64,000 nt of DNA from Chitinophaga horti (GCF_022867795.2 NZ_CP107006.1:806001-870000); one strand, 5' to 3'; shown: positions 1-9,188, numbered from the stretch's first letter. The notes: a model not told the origin generated them from the letters alone. Program-made: numbers and translations.

Positions 1-1
1 C

Positions 2-1483
2 GAGGGCTATACGCAAACGTTTTATGGTTACGACCTGATGGCGAGTAACTCGGCCGTGGTAAACCCGACGACGCCTTATAAAACGTATTTGTCTACACCT
101 ACAGTGGCGCAAACCAGGACATTGGGTTTTAGTGATAACATCATCAACCGCCCGATTACCCGTTACCTGTCGTACTACGCTGCCGGTAACTATGATTTCA
201 AACGCCGTTACTTCCTGTCTGGTAGCCTTCGTTTCGATGACTATACAGAACTGGGACTCGAGAGGAGAAACCGTGCAAAACCTTTCTGGTCGGCAGGTGT
301 GAAGTGGGACCTTACGCAGGAATCATTTATGGACGCTATCACACCGATCAACTACGCGGCGGTTAGGTTCACGGTGGGTACCGCTGGTAAAGTGCCTAGC
401 AATGGTATCCCATTATCCCTGTATAACTATTCCGGTATCGACCAAAACAGTACGTTGCCTTACGGCTCTATCAGTCTCCCGGGCAACCCTGATCTGCGTT
501 GGGAAACTTCCCGTACGTTCAACACAGGCCTCGACCTGCGTATGCTGCAGCAGCGGCTGCAGTTTACGTTCGATGTGTACCAGCGCCGTTCCAATGGTAT
601 CCTGGTGAGCATGAACGTGAACCCTACGTTGGGCTGGACGAACCTCACGTACAATACAGGTAACATGAAGAGCAACGGTTTTGAGCTGGCAGTGAGTGGC
701 GAAGTGATTCGCACGAGGGATTGGAAATGGACGCCGTCATTCAACATCGCACATACTTCGACAAATGTGTCTGACGATCGCTTCGGTACACAGTTCGTAA
801 CCTCGCCTACTTATGCAGGACAAATCTCCGGTTACCCGGTAGACAGGATGTTTGCTTATCGTTGGGCTGGTCTGGATGATAAAGGTCAGGCGCAGATCTA
901 TAATGCAAAAGGTGAGATCATCAGTTCTCTGGCTCCTAAGCCTATCACCTTTGATGATCTGGTATATGTAGGAAATTCACAGGCGCGTACAACGGGCGGT
1001 TTAACCCAAACCGTTAGCTATAAGAAATTCACTCTTGTAGCCAGAATTGCTTATTACTTAGGTTATAAAATCATGTACGACCCGATCGATTCAAGAAGCC
1101 TGCCTACCGGCTCACAGGCCAGCGGCTATCTGAGTGCAGCGAAAGGTATGGTGAACCGTTGGCGCCAGCCGGGCGATGAAGCGCGTACGGACATTATTGG
1201 TATCAGCAATATCAACTTCAACTCTGTGAACTGGTTTGCGCAATCAGATATCAACGTGATCGATGGCGACAATATCCGTTTCCAGCAGTTAAGTCTGAGC
1301 TACGCGGTGGGCAATATCGGCACCTTTATAAAGAATGTGAATGTGGGAATAACCGCGGCAAATCTCGGCCTGATCTGGAAAAAGAATGATGTGGGTGTAG
1401 ATCCGCAGTACATCTTTACCAGCCATTACAGCAGCCTGCGTCCGGCGCCGAATTACAACTTTTCCCTCAACGTTAATTTCTAA
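2..1483 (+). CDS. SusC/RagA-family TonB-linked outer-membrane protein, C-terminal part (5' end outside window)
   Basis: The frame is open from base 2 with no start in the window, so this is the last 494 residues or so of a longer SusC protein (family length about 1000). The visible part is transmembrane beta-barrel: alternating aromatic and polar strands, the usual SusC stretch around RYFLSGSLRFDDY, and the late barrel motif NRWRQPGDEARTD that recurs in the SusC at 57712-61359. It ends in NVNF, an aromatic C-terminus typical of proteins inserted by the BAM machinery. A SusD gene follows 13 bases later, so the two form an import complex. The substrate cannot be read from this part; the following metalloprotease hints at peptides, which is inference. 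Confidence 0.93.
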   Translation, partial: EGYTQTFYGYDLMASNSAVVNPTTPYKTYLSTPTVAQTRTLGFSDNIINRPITRYLSYYAAGNYDFKRRYFLSGSLRFDDYTELGLERRNRAKPFWSAGVKWDLTQESFMDAITPINYAAVRFTVGTAGKVPSNGIPLSLYNYSGIDQNSTLPYGSISLPGNPDLRWETSRTFNTGLDLRMLQQRLQFTFDVYQRRSNGILVSMNVNPTLGWTNLTYNTGNMKSNGFELAVSGEVIRTRDWKWTPSFNIAHTSTNVSDDRFGTQFVTSPTYAGQISGYPVDRMFAYRWAGLDDKGQAQIYNAKGEIISSLAPKPITFDDLVYVGNSQARTTGGLTQTVSYKKFTLVARIAYYLGYKIMYDPIDSRSLPTGSQASGYLSAAKGMVNRWRQPGDEARTDIIGISNINFNSVNWFAQSDINVIDGDNIRFQQLSLSYAVGNIGTFIKNVNVGITAANLGLIWKKNDVGVDPQYIFTSHYSSLRPAPNYNFSLNVNF

Positions 1484-1496
1484 CCAAGTCTGAACA

Positions 1497-2876
1497 ATGA
1501 GAAAATCATTTTTGATATATACTTTCGGTGCCCTGATGCTGGTTGCAGCAGGTTGCCGTAAATACGTGGAGATCGATCAGCCCGGAAGACGAGTGCTGAA
1601 GCTGACCGCTGACTTTGATGCGTTGCTGAACAACACATTTATCATGAACAACGGCTATACCTTACCGCTGCTGATGAATGATGATATGGACATCGCCGAT
1701 CCGATACTGCAACAACGTATCACCAACACCAACCGCATGGCTTACACCTGGTCCGAAAACCTTTACGGGGATTTGAACGATGCGGATTGGGACCGTTATT
1801 ACAAGATGATCTATACCGCCAACCAGATCACCGATGCGGTAATGGAAAGCGAAGGTGGAACGGAAGATCAGAAGCGGGCTATTCATGCCGAAGCGCGTAT
1901 GTTTCGGGCCGCCGCTTACCTGGATCTGGTGAACATTTATGCTAAACATTATAACGAAGCAACGGCTGCCACAGATCTCGGTGTGCCTATGCTGCTGAAA
2001 GCTCAATTCGAGGGCGTAGACATGCGACGCGCCACTGTAAAAGCCGTATACACACAAATCGTAAAAGATCTGGTGGAAGCAATACCGTTTTTGCCGTCGC
2101 AACCATTCCGCAACAACGAGGGGTCACAAATGGGAGCTTATGGTTTGTTGACGCGTGCTCATTTGTATATGGGAGCATACGATGATGCCCGCCGCTATGC
2201 AGATAGCGCACTGGCGCGTAACAACCAGTTGTTAAATCTGGCCCCATTCGTCAGCGGTGCATTCTATCCCACTAAGCAGAATAACCCGGAATATTTGTTT
2301 GCCAGGGGTATCAATACCAGCTTTTCCCACTTTACGATGAGTGCCTCATTGCAGGCATTGTTTACGCCACAAGACCTCCGCTGGCGGGTATACACCGTAG
2401 ACGGTGGAAGCTATCCTATATCACCTGTATTTACAGGTAGAGGATATTTTCGTCAGCGCCTGGTGTTAGTAGGCGATCACGTAGGTGGTTTGCAGATCGG
2501 TCCGGATGTACCTGAGATGATGGTGACTAAAGCGGAATGCCTGGCACGCGCCGGCAAAACGCAGGAAGCTGTAGACGTTCTCAATGAGTTGCGGAAAAGC
2601 CGCTTCCTGCCAGCCGACTACCAGTTGCTGACAGCCGCCACGCCGGACGATGCACTACGTTTATCCCTTGAGGAAAGAAGAAAGGAAATGATGTGGAATG
2701 GTACCCGCTGGTTCGATCAAAAACGCCTGAACCTGGAAGCGCGCTTCGCACAAACGATGACGCGTGTTTACCTCGGTGAAACGTATACATTGGCGCCAAA
2801 TTCCAACCGCTATGTATTCCCTATCTCCACTAAATACATTCAAATGAATCCTGAGATCGAACAGAATCCCAGGTAA
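1497..2876 (+). CDS. SusD/RagB-family nutrient-binding lipoprotein
   Basis: 459 residues. An N-terminal lipoprotein signal ends LVAAGC with Cys20 as the acylation site, so the protein is anchored in the outer membrane. The body has the SusD-like helical (TPR-type) fold, including the LYGDLNDADWDRYYKMIYTAN region and AEARMFRAAAYLDL, both common in this family, and the C-terminal block EERRKEMMWNGTRWFDQKR. It is the lid that closes over the SusC barrel encoded just upstream. Spacing to both neighbours is short (13 and 24 bases), so it sits in one operon with the SusC and the zinc protease. Ligand unknown. Confidence 0.93.
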   Translation: MRKSFLIYTFGALMLVAAGCRKYVEIDQPGRRVLKLTADFDALLNNTFIMNNGYTLPLLMNDDMDIADPILQQRITNTNRMAYTWSENLYGDLNDADWDRYYKMIYTANQITDAVMESEGGTEDQKRAIHAEARMFRAAAYLDLVNIYAKHYNEATAATDLGVPMLLKAQFEGVDMRRATVKAVYTQIVKDLVEAIPFLPSQPFRNNEGSQMGAYGLLTRAHLYMGAYDDARRYADSALARNNQLLNLAPFVSGAFYPTKQNNPEYLFARGINTSFSHFTMSASLQALFTPQDLRWRVYTVDGGSYPISPVFTGRGYFRQRLVLVGDHVGGLQIGPDVPEMMVTKAECLARAGKTQEAVDVLNELRKSRFLPADYQLLTAATPDDALRLSLEERRKEMMWNGTRWFDQKRLNLEARFAQTMTRVYLGETYTLAPNSNRYVFPISTKYIQMNPEIEQNPR

Positions 2877-2900
2877 TCAAATCCTTATAATAGACTAATC

Positions 2901-5429
2901 ATGCTTACAAGAAAATTGCCGCTGTTCGCATTGCTCACCGCATGTGCGATCATGGGAGCAGACAGCTCTGCAAGCGCGCAGAAACGGAAAAAGAAAAAAG
3001 GACAGACCACTGTTGCCGCTCCTGCCGCCAAACCTGCTGCAGACAGCACCCGCAAGAATCAGCCGCCAAAGGTGAAGAAGTATAGTGAGGTGATCACCAA
3101 GGATATGGAAACGCGTAAGGGCTTTCTCACCATCCATAAGAAGGACGAAAAGTACTTTTTTGAGGTGCCTTTTACACTGTTTCGTCGCGATATCATGACG
3201 GTGAACAGGGTGTCAAAAGCGTCTGTGGACATGCGTAACGGAGCCTCCGGCCTCGTGGGTGACCAGATTGGCGAGTCGGTGTACCGCTTTGAAAAAGGCC
3301 CCGGCGACCGCATGTTCCTGCGTCGTATTTCTTATACCGAATACACAAAGGATTCTACTTCGGATATGGCGAAAAGTGTAACGTTGAACAACGTGCAGGC
3401 CATCGCCATGGCATTTCCGATTGCTGCTTATAATAACGATTCCACCGCTGCGGTGATTGATGTGACTGACTTTTTGAACAGCGATAACAACATTCTTTAT
3501 TTCGAGAATGATAAGCTGAAACAGCGGGCTGGTATGGGCGCGCAGCAGAACGATCGCAGCTACATCGAGTCTGTAAGAATTTACCCTACCAACCTGGAAG
3601 TGAGGGCGGTTAAAACGTATGCTGCCGGCATGAATCCTACGCACAGCAACTACACCGTGGAGCTGAACGCTTCGCTGGTATTGCTGCCAGAAGTGCCGAT
3701 GCGCCCGCGTATTATGGACGAGCGTGTAGGCTATTTTACGAAGTCGCACCGTGACTTTGATGTTCATCCGCAAAGTGTAAAGGTGGTTAGTTACGCCGTT
3801 CGCTGGAGGCTGGAGCCCAAGCCGGAAGACGTGCAACGTTACCTGAAAGGCGAATTGGTAGAACCACAAAAGCCGATAATTTTTCATATTGATCCGGCAA
3901 CACCTAAGAAATGGGTGCCTTATCTGATCGCTGGTATTAACGACTGGAACAAGGCTTTTGAACAGGCAGGTTTCAAGAATGCCATCATCGGCCTCGAAGC
4001 GCCAACCAATGAACAGGACAGCACCTGGAGCCTGGATGATGCGCGTAACTCCGCGATCATCTACCGTCCGTCTGCGATCGCGAACGCCATGGGACCAAAC
4101 GTAAACGACCCGCGCAGCGGCGAGATCCTCGAAAGCCACATCTTCTGGTACCATAACGTAATGTCTATGTTACAGAAATGGTACCTGGTACAGTGTGCTA
4201 CTTCCGACCCGCGCGCCCGCAAACCCGTTATTGACGACGCCCTGATGGGCGAGTTGATCCGTTTTGTGTCATCGCATGAAGTAGGCCACACCCTTGGTCT
4301 GCGCCACAACTTCGGCTCCAGCTCCACCGTTCCGGTAGAGAAACTGCGCGATAAACAATGGCTCGCTAAATATGGTCACACGCCATCTATCATGGACTAT
4401 GCCCGTTTCAACTACGTAGCGCAACCGGAAGATAATATTGGCACCGAAGGGCTCTACCCACGTATCAACGACTACGACAAGTGGGCGATCGAGTGGGGAT
4501 ATCGCTGGAGGCCTGAATACAAAGATGAATGGGAAGAGCAGAAAGCGCTGGCCCGCATCGTTTCAGACAGCCTGAAAAACAACCACCGCTTATGGTTTGG
4601 TGGTGAAATGGAGCCAGATGATCCGCGTAGCCAGAACGAGGACCTGGGCGATGACGCCATGAAAGCGAGTGAATACGGTATCAAAAACCTGAAAAGGATT
4701 GTTCCGCAACTCGTAAACTGGACCAAAATCCCGCAGGAAGGCTTCAAGGAGCTGGAAGCCACTTACTCTGAAGTACTGGGACAGTACGGCCGTTACCTTG
4801 GTCACGTGACCAAAAACATCGGTGGCATTTATAATACTTATAAAGTGGCCGCCGATCCGGGCCCCGTATTTGTGCCGGTGGAATATGAGAAGCAGAAACG
4901 TGCCATGAAATTCCTGAACGACTACTTCTTTCAAACACCTGAATGGCTTAATAACCGCGATATATTTGAACGTTTGCCTTACTCGTTCGGTATGGAGTTC
5001 GCCAAAATGCAGGAAGAAGGAATTGACCTCCTGGTCAGCCGCAGGCGTATGAGCCACCTGATGGACCCAGTGTATAACAAGTCTGCCAGACAATACACCC
5101 TGGAAGAGTTTTTCCGGGATATGGACAAAGGCATACTTACAGAAGTATATGCAGGTAAAAACGTGGACTTCTACCGCAGGAACCTGCAGAAACTCTACGT
5201 GCTGCGCCTGATACAACAGGCCTTCACACAGGATTCAAAAGGAATGATCAGCATGGGCACTTACAATGTGGCCGGTTCCGACATGCAGGGCATTATGCGT
5301 GATGCATTAAGGCAGCAGCAGCAATTGTTCAAACGCCAGATGAAGAATATGGCTTTGGATAAAGTAACCCGTATTCACCTTACGGAAATGCACGACAGGA
5401 TAGAAAAGAGTTTTGACGCGAAGAATTAG
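2901..5429 (+). CDS. Secreted zinc metalloprotease, DUF5117/DUF4953 type (metzincin motif)
   Basis: 842 residues with an N-terminal signal peptide (about 1-26, ending SASAQ) followed by a Lys-rich stretch. The catalytic site is plain: HEVGHTLGLRH at residues 459-469 gives the three zinc histidines and the catalytic Glu460 of metzincins, and SIMDY with Met498 is the expected Met-turn. The N-terminal half matches the DUF5118/DUF5117 arrangement found before the protease domain in Bacteroidota proteins of this length. It is last in a SusC-SusD-protease operon and is followed by a strong terminator. A role in cutting peptides or proteins before or after SusCD import is inferred; no substrate is known for the family. 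Confidence 0.9.
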   Translation: MLTRKLPLFALLTACAIMGADSSASAQKRKKKKGQTTVAAPAAKPAADSTRKNQPPKVKKYSEVITKDMETRKGFLTIHKKDEKYFFEVPFTLFRRDIMTVNRVSKASVDMRNGASGLVGDQIGESVYRFEKGPGDRMFLRRISYTEYTKDSTSDMAKSVTLNNVQAIAMAFPIAAYNNDSTAAVIDVTDFLNSDNNILYFENDKLKQRAGMGAQQNDRSYIESVRIYPTNLEVRAVKTYAAGMNPTHSNYTVELNASLVLLPEVPMRPRIMDERVGYFTKSHRDFDVHPQSVKVVSYAVRWRLEPKPEDVQRYLKGELVEPQKPIIFHIDPATPKKWVPYLIAGINDWNKAFEQAGFKNAIIGLEAPTNEQDSTWSLDDARNSAIIYRPSAIANAMGPNVNDPRSGEILESHIFWYHNVMSMLQKWYLVQCATSDPRARKPVIDDALMGELIRFVSSHEVGHTLGLRHNFGSSSTVPVEKLRDKQWLAKYGHTPSIMDYARFNYVAQPEDNIGTEGLYPRINDYDKWAIEWGYRWRPEYKDEWEEQKALARIVSDSLKNNHRLWFGGEMEPDDPRSQNEDLGDDAMKASEYGIKNLKRIVPQLVNWTKIPQEGFKELEATYSEVLGQYGRYLGHVTKNIGGIYNTYKVAADPGPVFVPVEYEKQKRAMKFLNDYFFQTPEWLNNRDIFERLPYSFGMEFAKMQEEGIDLLVSRRRMSHLMDPVYNKSARQYTLEEFFRDMDKGILTEVYAGKNVDFYRRNLQKLYVLRLIQQAFTQDSKGMISMGTYNVAGSDMQGIMRDALRQQQQLFKRQMKNMALDKVTRIHLTEMHDRIEKSFDAKN

Positions 5430-5449
5430 GTGGTGAATAGGATAAATCA

Positions 5450-5488
5450 AACAGCCGGCACATTTTTGTTGCCGGCTGTTCCTTTTTA
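5450..5488 (+). terminator. Rho-independent terminator after the SusC-SusD-protease operon
   Basis: Perfect 11-bp inverted repeat AACAGCCGGCA / TGCCGGCTGTT with a 9-base loop, followed by CCTTTTTAA. It begins 20 bases after the protease stop codon and touches the stop codon of the convergent gene. Confidence 0.88.
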
Positions 5489-6403
5489 AGCCTGATGAAG
5501 TTGCCTGTACACCAGCAGCGCCGCCGCCAGGTCTTCGATCGCCAGTCCGGCCGATTTAAAAAACGTGATCTCTCTTGCATCCTTTCTGCCGGGATGTTTG
5601 CCCGAACAAAGCTCCACGATATCTGCCTCCACATCTGCTGCTTCAATAATATTATTTTTCAGCGGGATGGCCAGCTCCCCACATTCATGCAGCGCGCCCG
5701 CCCTCGAATCCACGAATATCGACGATTTCATGATCGCCTCATCGTCTGCCTCGCGCGTATTTGGTTTGTAAGATCCTACCATGTCGAGGTGTTGCCCCTC
5801 GCGCAGCCAGGCCCCTTTGATAATCGGCGTTTCTGCCATAGTGGAGCAGGATATCACATCCGCCTCACGCACCGCTTCTTCCAGGTTCGTCACCACTTCT
5901 ACAGGATCGCCCAGTAACGCCTGTAATTCATGCGCTTTCGCCTCATTACGGCCCCATAACATAATCTTCCGGTACTTGCGTACACTCGCATGTGCCGGCG
6001 CCATATAGCGGGCCACTTTGCCAGTGCCGACGATCAGGAGGGTAGCGGCTTCGTGATGCGCCAGGTAATCTGCTGCCAGCGCAGAAGTACAGGCCGTGCG
6101 GACGGACGTGAGCAGGGAGGCGTTCATGATGGCGAGCGGCTCACCGGTACGGGCGTTGAGCAGCGTATACAGTGCATGGATGCTCGGCAGCCCCGCTTCT
6201 TTGTTCGCCGGGGCGACGATCACCTGTTTAATGCCCATGTACTCGTGCGTCCAGGAGGGCATGAGGATGAGCGTATTGTCGTTGTAGAAGTGGTGATGCC
6301 TCAACGGCATGGTAAAGTCGCCGGAGAATGTCGCTCTTAAAGTCTGTATCAGGTCGGGGCAGTTGAGCGCCCGTTGAATATCGTTGTCGGAAATGTGCAG
6401 CAT
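5486..6403 (-). CDS. Ornithine cyclodeaminase / mu-crystallin family NAD(P)-dependent enzyme
   Basis: 305 residues from the ATG at 6403, giving MLHISDNDIQ, the normal start of the family. A longer reading (to 6442) would place a TATCTTTG promoter box inside the gene, so I reject it. Rossmann motif VGTGKVA lies at residues 125-131; Lys59 (GIKQ) and Arg102 (SVRT) match the substrate-binding Lys and Arg of the superfamily. Members include ornithine cyclodeaminase, alanine dehydrogenase, ketimine and pyrroline-2-carboxylate reductases and siderophore enzymes like SbnB; sequence alone does not separate these. It stands alone, convergent with the protease operon and divergent from the reductase gene. 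Role in amino-acid breakdown is the most likely. Confidence 0.85.
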   Translation of the reverse strand: MLHISDNDIQRALNCPDLIQTLRATFSGDFTMPLRHHHFYNDNTLILMPSWTHEYMGIKQVIVAPANKEAGLPSIHALYTLLNARTGEPLAIMNASLLTSVRTACTSALAADYLAHHEAATLLIVGTGKVARYMAPAHASVRKYRKIMLWGRNEAKAHELQALLGDPVEVVTNLEEAVREADVISCSTMAETPIIKGAWLREGQHLDMVGSYKPNTREADDEAIMKSSIFVDSRAGALHECGELAIPLKNNIIEAADVEADIVELCSGKHPGRKDAREITFFKSAGLAIEDLAAALLVYRQLHQA

Positions 6404-6415
6404 GCCGCAAAGATA
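6404..6415 (-). promoter_or_regulatory. Bacteroidota -7 box for the OCD-family gene, with near-leaderless start
   Basis: TATCTTTG on the minus strand (bases 6415-6408) fits TAnnTTTG exactly. Only four bases separate it from the ATG at 6403, so the transcript would have almost no leader. No clear TTTG sits about 19 bases upstream. Confidence 0.6.
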
Positions 6416-6483
6416 GGCGGATTTAGTACGCGATACCCCCATTTTTGTCGTGTTATACCCCCGGAAATGTCTGCATCATCGCC

Positions 6484-6491
6484 TACTTTTG
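6484..6491 (+). promoter_or_regulatory. Bacteroidota -7 box for the DHFR-family gene
   Basis: TACTTTTG fits TAnnTTTG exactly and ends 17 bases before the ATG at 6509. No TTTG is found at the usual distance upstream, so the call rests on the -7 box alone. Confidence 0.5.
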
Positions 6492-6508
6492 AATAAAGCT
6501 TAAATCAT

Positions 6509-7060
6509 ATGAGAACTGTAACTTTTGGCATGAATATAAGCCTCGACGGCTACTGCGACCACAACCTCTTCAGCCCCGATGAAGAAGTGATGGAATACTT
6601 TACCAGCACGATGGATGGAGTAGACCTGTATTTTTTCGGGCGCGTGATGTACGAGCTGATGTTTCCTTACTGGGATGATGTGGCGAAAGACCAATCCGGC
6701 TCACCGTCGGAAAATGAGTTTGCCCGCAGGTTTAGTGCGATCGACAGGGTAGTGGTGTCGCGGTCACTGGAAGTGAACGACCCGAAAGCACGTGTCATCC
6801 GTAGCAACCCCGTTGAGGAATTATCTAAACTAAAGCAGCAGCCCGGTAAAAATATATCGGTAGATAGTGTGAGCATGCTCCCCGACTTCATAGCGGCAGG
6901 CCTTATCGACGAGTTTAAGCTCGTCGTGCATCCGGGGCTGGCAGGTAACGGAAGGCTGTTATTACCGCCGGGAAGTCTTACCGAAAAGCTGGACTTGAAG
7001 CTCACGGAAAAGATACATTTCAAGTCCGGAAGTGTGGCCCTGCACTATGTAAAACAGTGA
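6509..7060 (+). CDS. Dihydrofolate reductase family protein (RibD C-terminal-like)
   Basis: 183 residues. The start MRTVTFGMNISLDGY and the block VDLYFFGRVMYELMFPYW are typical of the stand-alone RibD_C / DHFR-like reductases common in soil bacteria; DEFKLVVHPGLAGNGRLLL near residue 135-155 is the conserved C-terminal strand-turn where NADPH binds in this fold. The proteins are cytoplasmic and NADPH-linked, but most have no assigned substrate, and few of them are real dihydrofolate reductases. Single gene with its own -7 box upstream and a strong terminator 23 bases downstream. Confidence 0.85.
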   Translation: MRTVTFGMNISLDGYCDHNLFSPDEEVMEYFTSTMDGVDLYFFGRVMYELMFPYWDDVAKDQSGSPSENEFARRFSAIDRVVVSRSLEVNDPKARVIRSNPVEELSKLKQQPGKNISVDSVSMLPDFIAAGLIDEFKLVVHPGLAGNGRLLLPPGSLTEKLDLKLTEKIHFKSGSVALHYVKQ

Positions 7061-7083
7061 GCAAAACAAATTACTGATCGCGA

Positions 7084-7109
7084 AAGCCCATCGAAAGATG
7101 GGCTTTTTT
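7084..7109 (+). terminator. Rho-independent terminator after the DHFR-family gene
   Basis: Stem AAGCCCATC / GATGGGCTT closed by a GAAA tetraloop and followed by a run of T (six counting the stem end). Confidence 0.93.
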
Positions 7110-7206
7110 CATGATTATTTGGCTATTTTTACCCGGACAGTCCTACTATGGTAGTTGTCGCCCTACTAGTCAGTAACCACATTACAAACGGCATAAAACC
7201 TACTGA

Positions 7207-8274
7207 ATGAGATTATTAAAACAATGGACGACTATTACACCGATACTGGCCTGGGTCTTATTTTTCACAGGATTGGTCTACGACAGTAGCCTTTTTCAGA
7301 TCATTGCAAGTGTATTATTGATTGGCAGCGTGATGGCTGCGGTGCATCATTCTGAAGTAATTGCACACCGGGTGGGGGAGCCGTATGGTACCATTATCCT
7401 TGCCGTGGCGATTACCGTAATTGAAGTATCCATTATTATTTCCCTGATGGTGGCTGGCGGTGATGAAGCGGCCTCACTGGCGCGCGATACCATCTTATCT
7501 GCGACCATGTTGATCCTTAACGGCATTGTCGGGCTTTGCTTGTTTTTAGGCGGCCTGAAATTCCGGGAACAGATCTTCACTAAACATTCAGCCACCATCG
7601 CACTTGTTTCGCTGATCGCTATCGTGATTCTCACCCTCGTTTTTCCTACGTTTACCACGAGCGTCCAGGGGCCCTATTACTCGACGCCACAGCTTGTTTT
7701 CGTATCCATCGCCTGCCTGGTGATCTATTCCTTTTTCCTGCTGGCGCAAACCCGCAGGCATCGTGAGTATTTTCTGGCGGAAGATGGAGTTAACGATGCG
7801 CATGCGATCGTTATTACGAATAAGCAGATGATCGTGAGCCTGGTATTTTTGTTACTTAGTTTAGGCATCGTGGTATTACTGGCCAAAACACTGTCACCCA
7901 CGATCGAACGCATCGTAATCGGCTACCATCTTCCGAAAACATTAGTGGGGGTGATTATCGCCGCTGTGATATTACTACCGGAGGGCATTGCAGCTATCAA
8001 CGCGGCCCGCAAAAACAAACTGCAAACAAGTTTGAACCTGGCTTTAGGATCGGCATTGGCAAGTATCGGGCTCACCATTCCCTGCGTCTCGATCGTGAGT
8101 ACGTTATATGGCATGAATATCATTTTGGGGCTTGATATTAAGTCGATGATACTGCTCGGACTTTCCGTATTTACGGTGATGCTGTCGCTCGCCAGCGGGA
8201 GGACCAATATCGTCTACGGGGCTGTGTTGCTGGTGAACCTCGCGGCGTTTATATTTTTGATTATTCATCCCTGA
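7207..8274 (+). CDS. chaA: ChaA-like calcium:proton antiporter (CaCA superfamily)
   Basis: 355 residues, about eleven hydrophobic segments. The two inverted alpha-repeats of cation/calcium antiporters are visible: HRVGEPYGTIILAVAITVIEV at about residues 52-73 and LLPEGIAAINAARKNKLQTSL followed by ALGSALASIGLTIP at about 257-295, each holding the acidic residue (Glu in TVIEV and in LPEG) that binds the cation. The block HHSEVIAHRVGEP is characteristic of the ChaA branch. It would export Ca2+ (possibly also Na+ or K+) from the cytoplasm against protons. Single gene, bounded by terminators on both sides; the 97-base upstream region has short direct repeats of CCTACTA at 7142 and 7165 but no clear -7 box. 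Confidence 0.88.
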   Translation: MRLLKQWTTITPILAWVLFFTGLVYDSSLFQIIASVLLIGSVMAAVHHSEVIAHRVGEPYGTIILAVAITVIEVSIIISLMVAGGDEAASLARDTILSATMLILNGIVGLCLFLGGLKFREQIFTKHSATIALVSLIAIVILTLVFPTFTTSVQGPYYSTPQLVFVSIACLVIYSFFLLAQTRRHREYFLAEDGVNDAHAIVITNKQMIVSLVFLLLSLGIVVLLAKTLSPTIERIVIGYHLPKTLVGVIIAAVILLPEGIAAINAARKNKLQTSLNLALGSALASIGLTIPCVSIVSTLYGMNIILGLDIKSMILLGLSVFTVMLSLASGRTNIVYGAVLLVNLAAFIFLIIHP

Positions 8275-8294
8275 CGGGGATATAGCTTAGTGAT

Positions 8295-8328
8295 AACGCC
8301 TCGCTTTAAGAAGAAGCGGGGCGTTCTT
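8295..8328 (+). terminator. Rho-independent terminator after chaA
   Basis: Twelve-bp stem AACGCCTCGCTT / AAGCGGGGCGTT (one G-T pair) followed by CTTGTT. The T-run is short, so strength is uncertain. Confidence 0.7.
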
Positions 8329-8376
8329 GTTAATCGACAAGTGGTGTTGTCCGCGTTACACTTATGGAAGCAATAA

Positions 8377-8937
8377 TTATTCATGACTTTTAAATCTTGC
8401 CTTTCGTAGTCTCACGAATGCCACAACCATGCTGAAATATATAGTTGCCCAGAGTAGCGCGGTGAGCCAGAAGTTTATCCCAAAATCGCGATAGTAGCCC
8501 CAGCTTGATGGTAGGTAATCCCTGAATACGCCTGTCCATATAATGAATACGTTTTCCATCCTCACACAAATATTTAAGACCAGCACCATGAACAGGCTAA
8601 AGATCCAGTTTTGCCTTAATCTTGCTGACAAGGCAAATATAGATGTGACAGTCGTAAGTAAAATAGCGAGGATGAAGGGACCTTGTCTGTAAGAGAAGAA
8701 TGTATAATCACCATCGGAAATTGCATTGTAATTCCTTATCAATTCTGAGAGCAGCGCTACAGATAACAAGAGGCCTGCACAGGAAGCTATAATATTTGCT
8801 GAATCGAAATACTGTATCGCTTTGTCCTTGGGGCGATGTGTAATTTTTGCGAATATTACGAGGATGAGCGTTGATAGGCCATACCCGCAAAAAAGGGATC
8901 GTAATATTTCAATGGTATTGGAAATTAGTTCCGTCAT
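8377..8937 (-). CDS. Small multi-pass membrane protein of unknown function
   Basis: 186 residues. Five likely membrane helices: about 15-33 (GYGLSTLILVIFAKI), 48-66, 85-105 (GPFILAILLTTVTSIFALSA), 110-128 (WIFSLFMVLVLNI) and 155-175 (LTALLWATIYFSMVVAFV), with a basic C-terminal tail. I recognise no family or motif. Base composition is more AT-rich than most of the window. Single gene, convergent with chaA, on the same strand as the two tRNAs upstream of it. The near-match TTACTTTG lies 24 bases or so before the ATG and may be its -7 box. The gene is supported by length, the membrane pattern and clean gaps on both sides. Confidence 0.65.
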   Translation of the reverse strand: MTELISNTIEILRSLFCGYGLSTLILVIFAKITHRPKDKAIQYFDSANIIASCAGLLLSVALLSELIRNYNAISDGDYTFFSYRQGPFILAILLTTVTSIFALSARLRQNWIFSLFMVLVLNICVRMENVFIIWTGVFRDYLPSSWGYYRDFGINFWLTALLWATIYFSMVVAFVRLRKARFKSHE

Positions 8938-9035
8938 TGGATTTGAGGTAAATAATACTTATCTCAAAGTAAGTTCATTATTGCAACCCGCACGTATCCA
9001 TTAGATATTGCAAGTCTTCGCAAAAAATGGAGAAT

Positions 9036-9075
9036 AAAAAAAGCGCCACCAATCATTACGATCAGTGGCGCTTTT
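9036..9075 (-). terminator. Terminator after the tRNA-Leu/tRNA-Gly unit
   Basis: Inverted repeat AAAAGCGCCAC / GTGGCGCTTTT. Read on the minus strand the second arm runs into seven T, directly downstream of tRNA-Leu. The shape could also work in the other direction. Confidence 0.85.
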
Positions 9076-9081
9076 CCTTTG

Positions 9082-9167
9082 TACCCCAGACGGGAGTCGA
9101 ACCCGTACGAGCGTTGCGGCTCACAGGATTTTAAGTCCGGCGTGTCTACCAATTCCACCACCAGGGT
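9082..9167 (-). tRNA. tRNA-Leu (anticodon TAA)
   Basis: 86 bases with a long variable arm as expected for leucine. Acceptor stem ACCCTGG pairs with CTGGGGT; the D-arm is GTGGAATTGGTAGACAC; the anticodon loop CTTAAAA gives TAA; the T-arm holds GGGTTCGACTCCC. Discriminator base A; the CCA tail is not encoded. One mismatch (C-T) is seen in the anticodon stem. Confidence 0.95.
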
Positions 9168-9188
9168 ATCCTTCAAGTAAATGTAAAC

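Noticed and set aside
3213-4154. 313-codon open frame on the minus strand
   Set aside because: Antisense to the zinc protease gene, whose motifs are complete; the reverse reading has no family pattern.
7142-7172. CCTACTA repeats before chaA as an operator
   Set aside because: Only two short copies, no symmetry and no regulator gene nearby.
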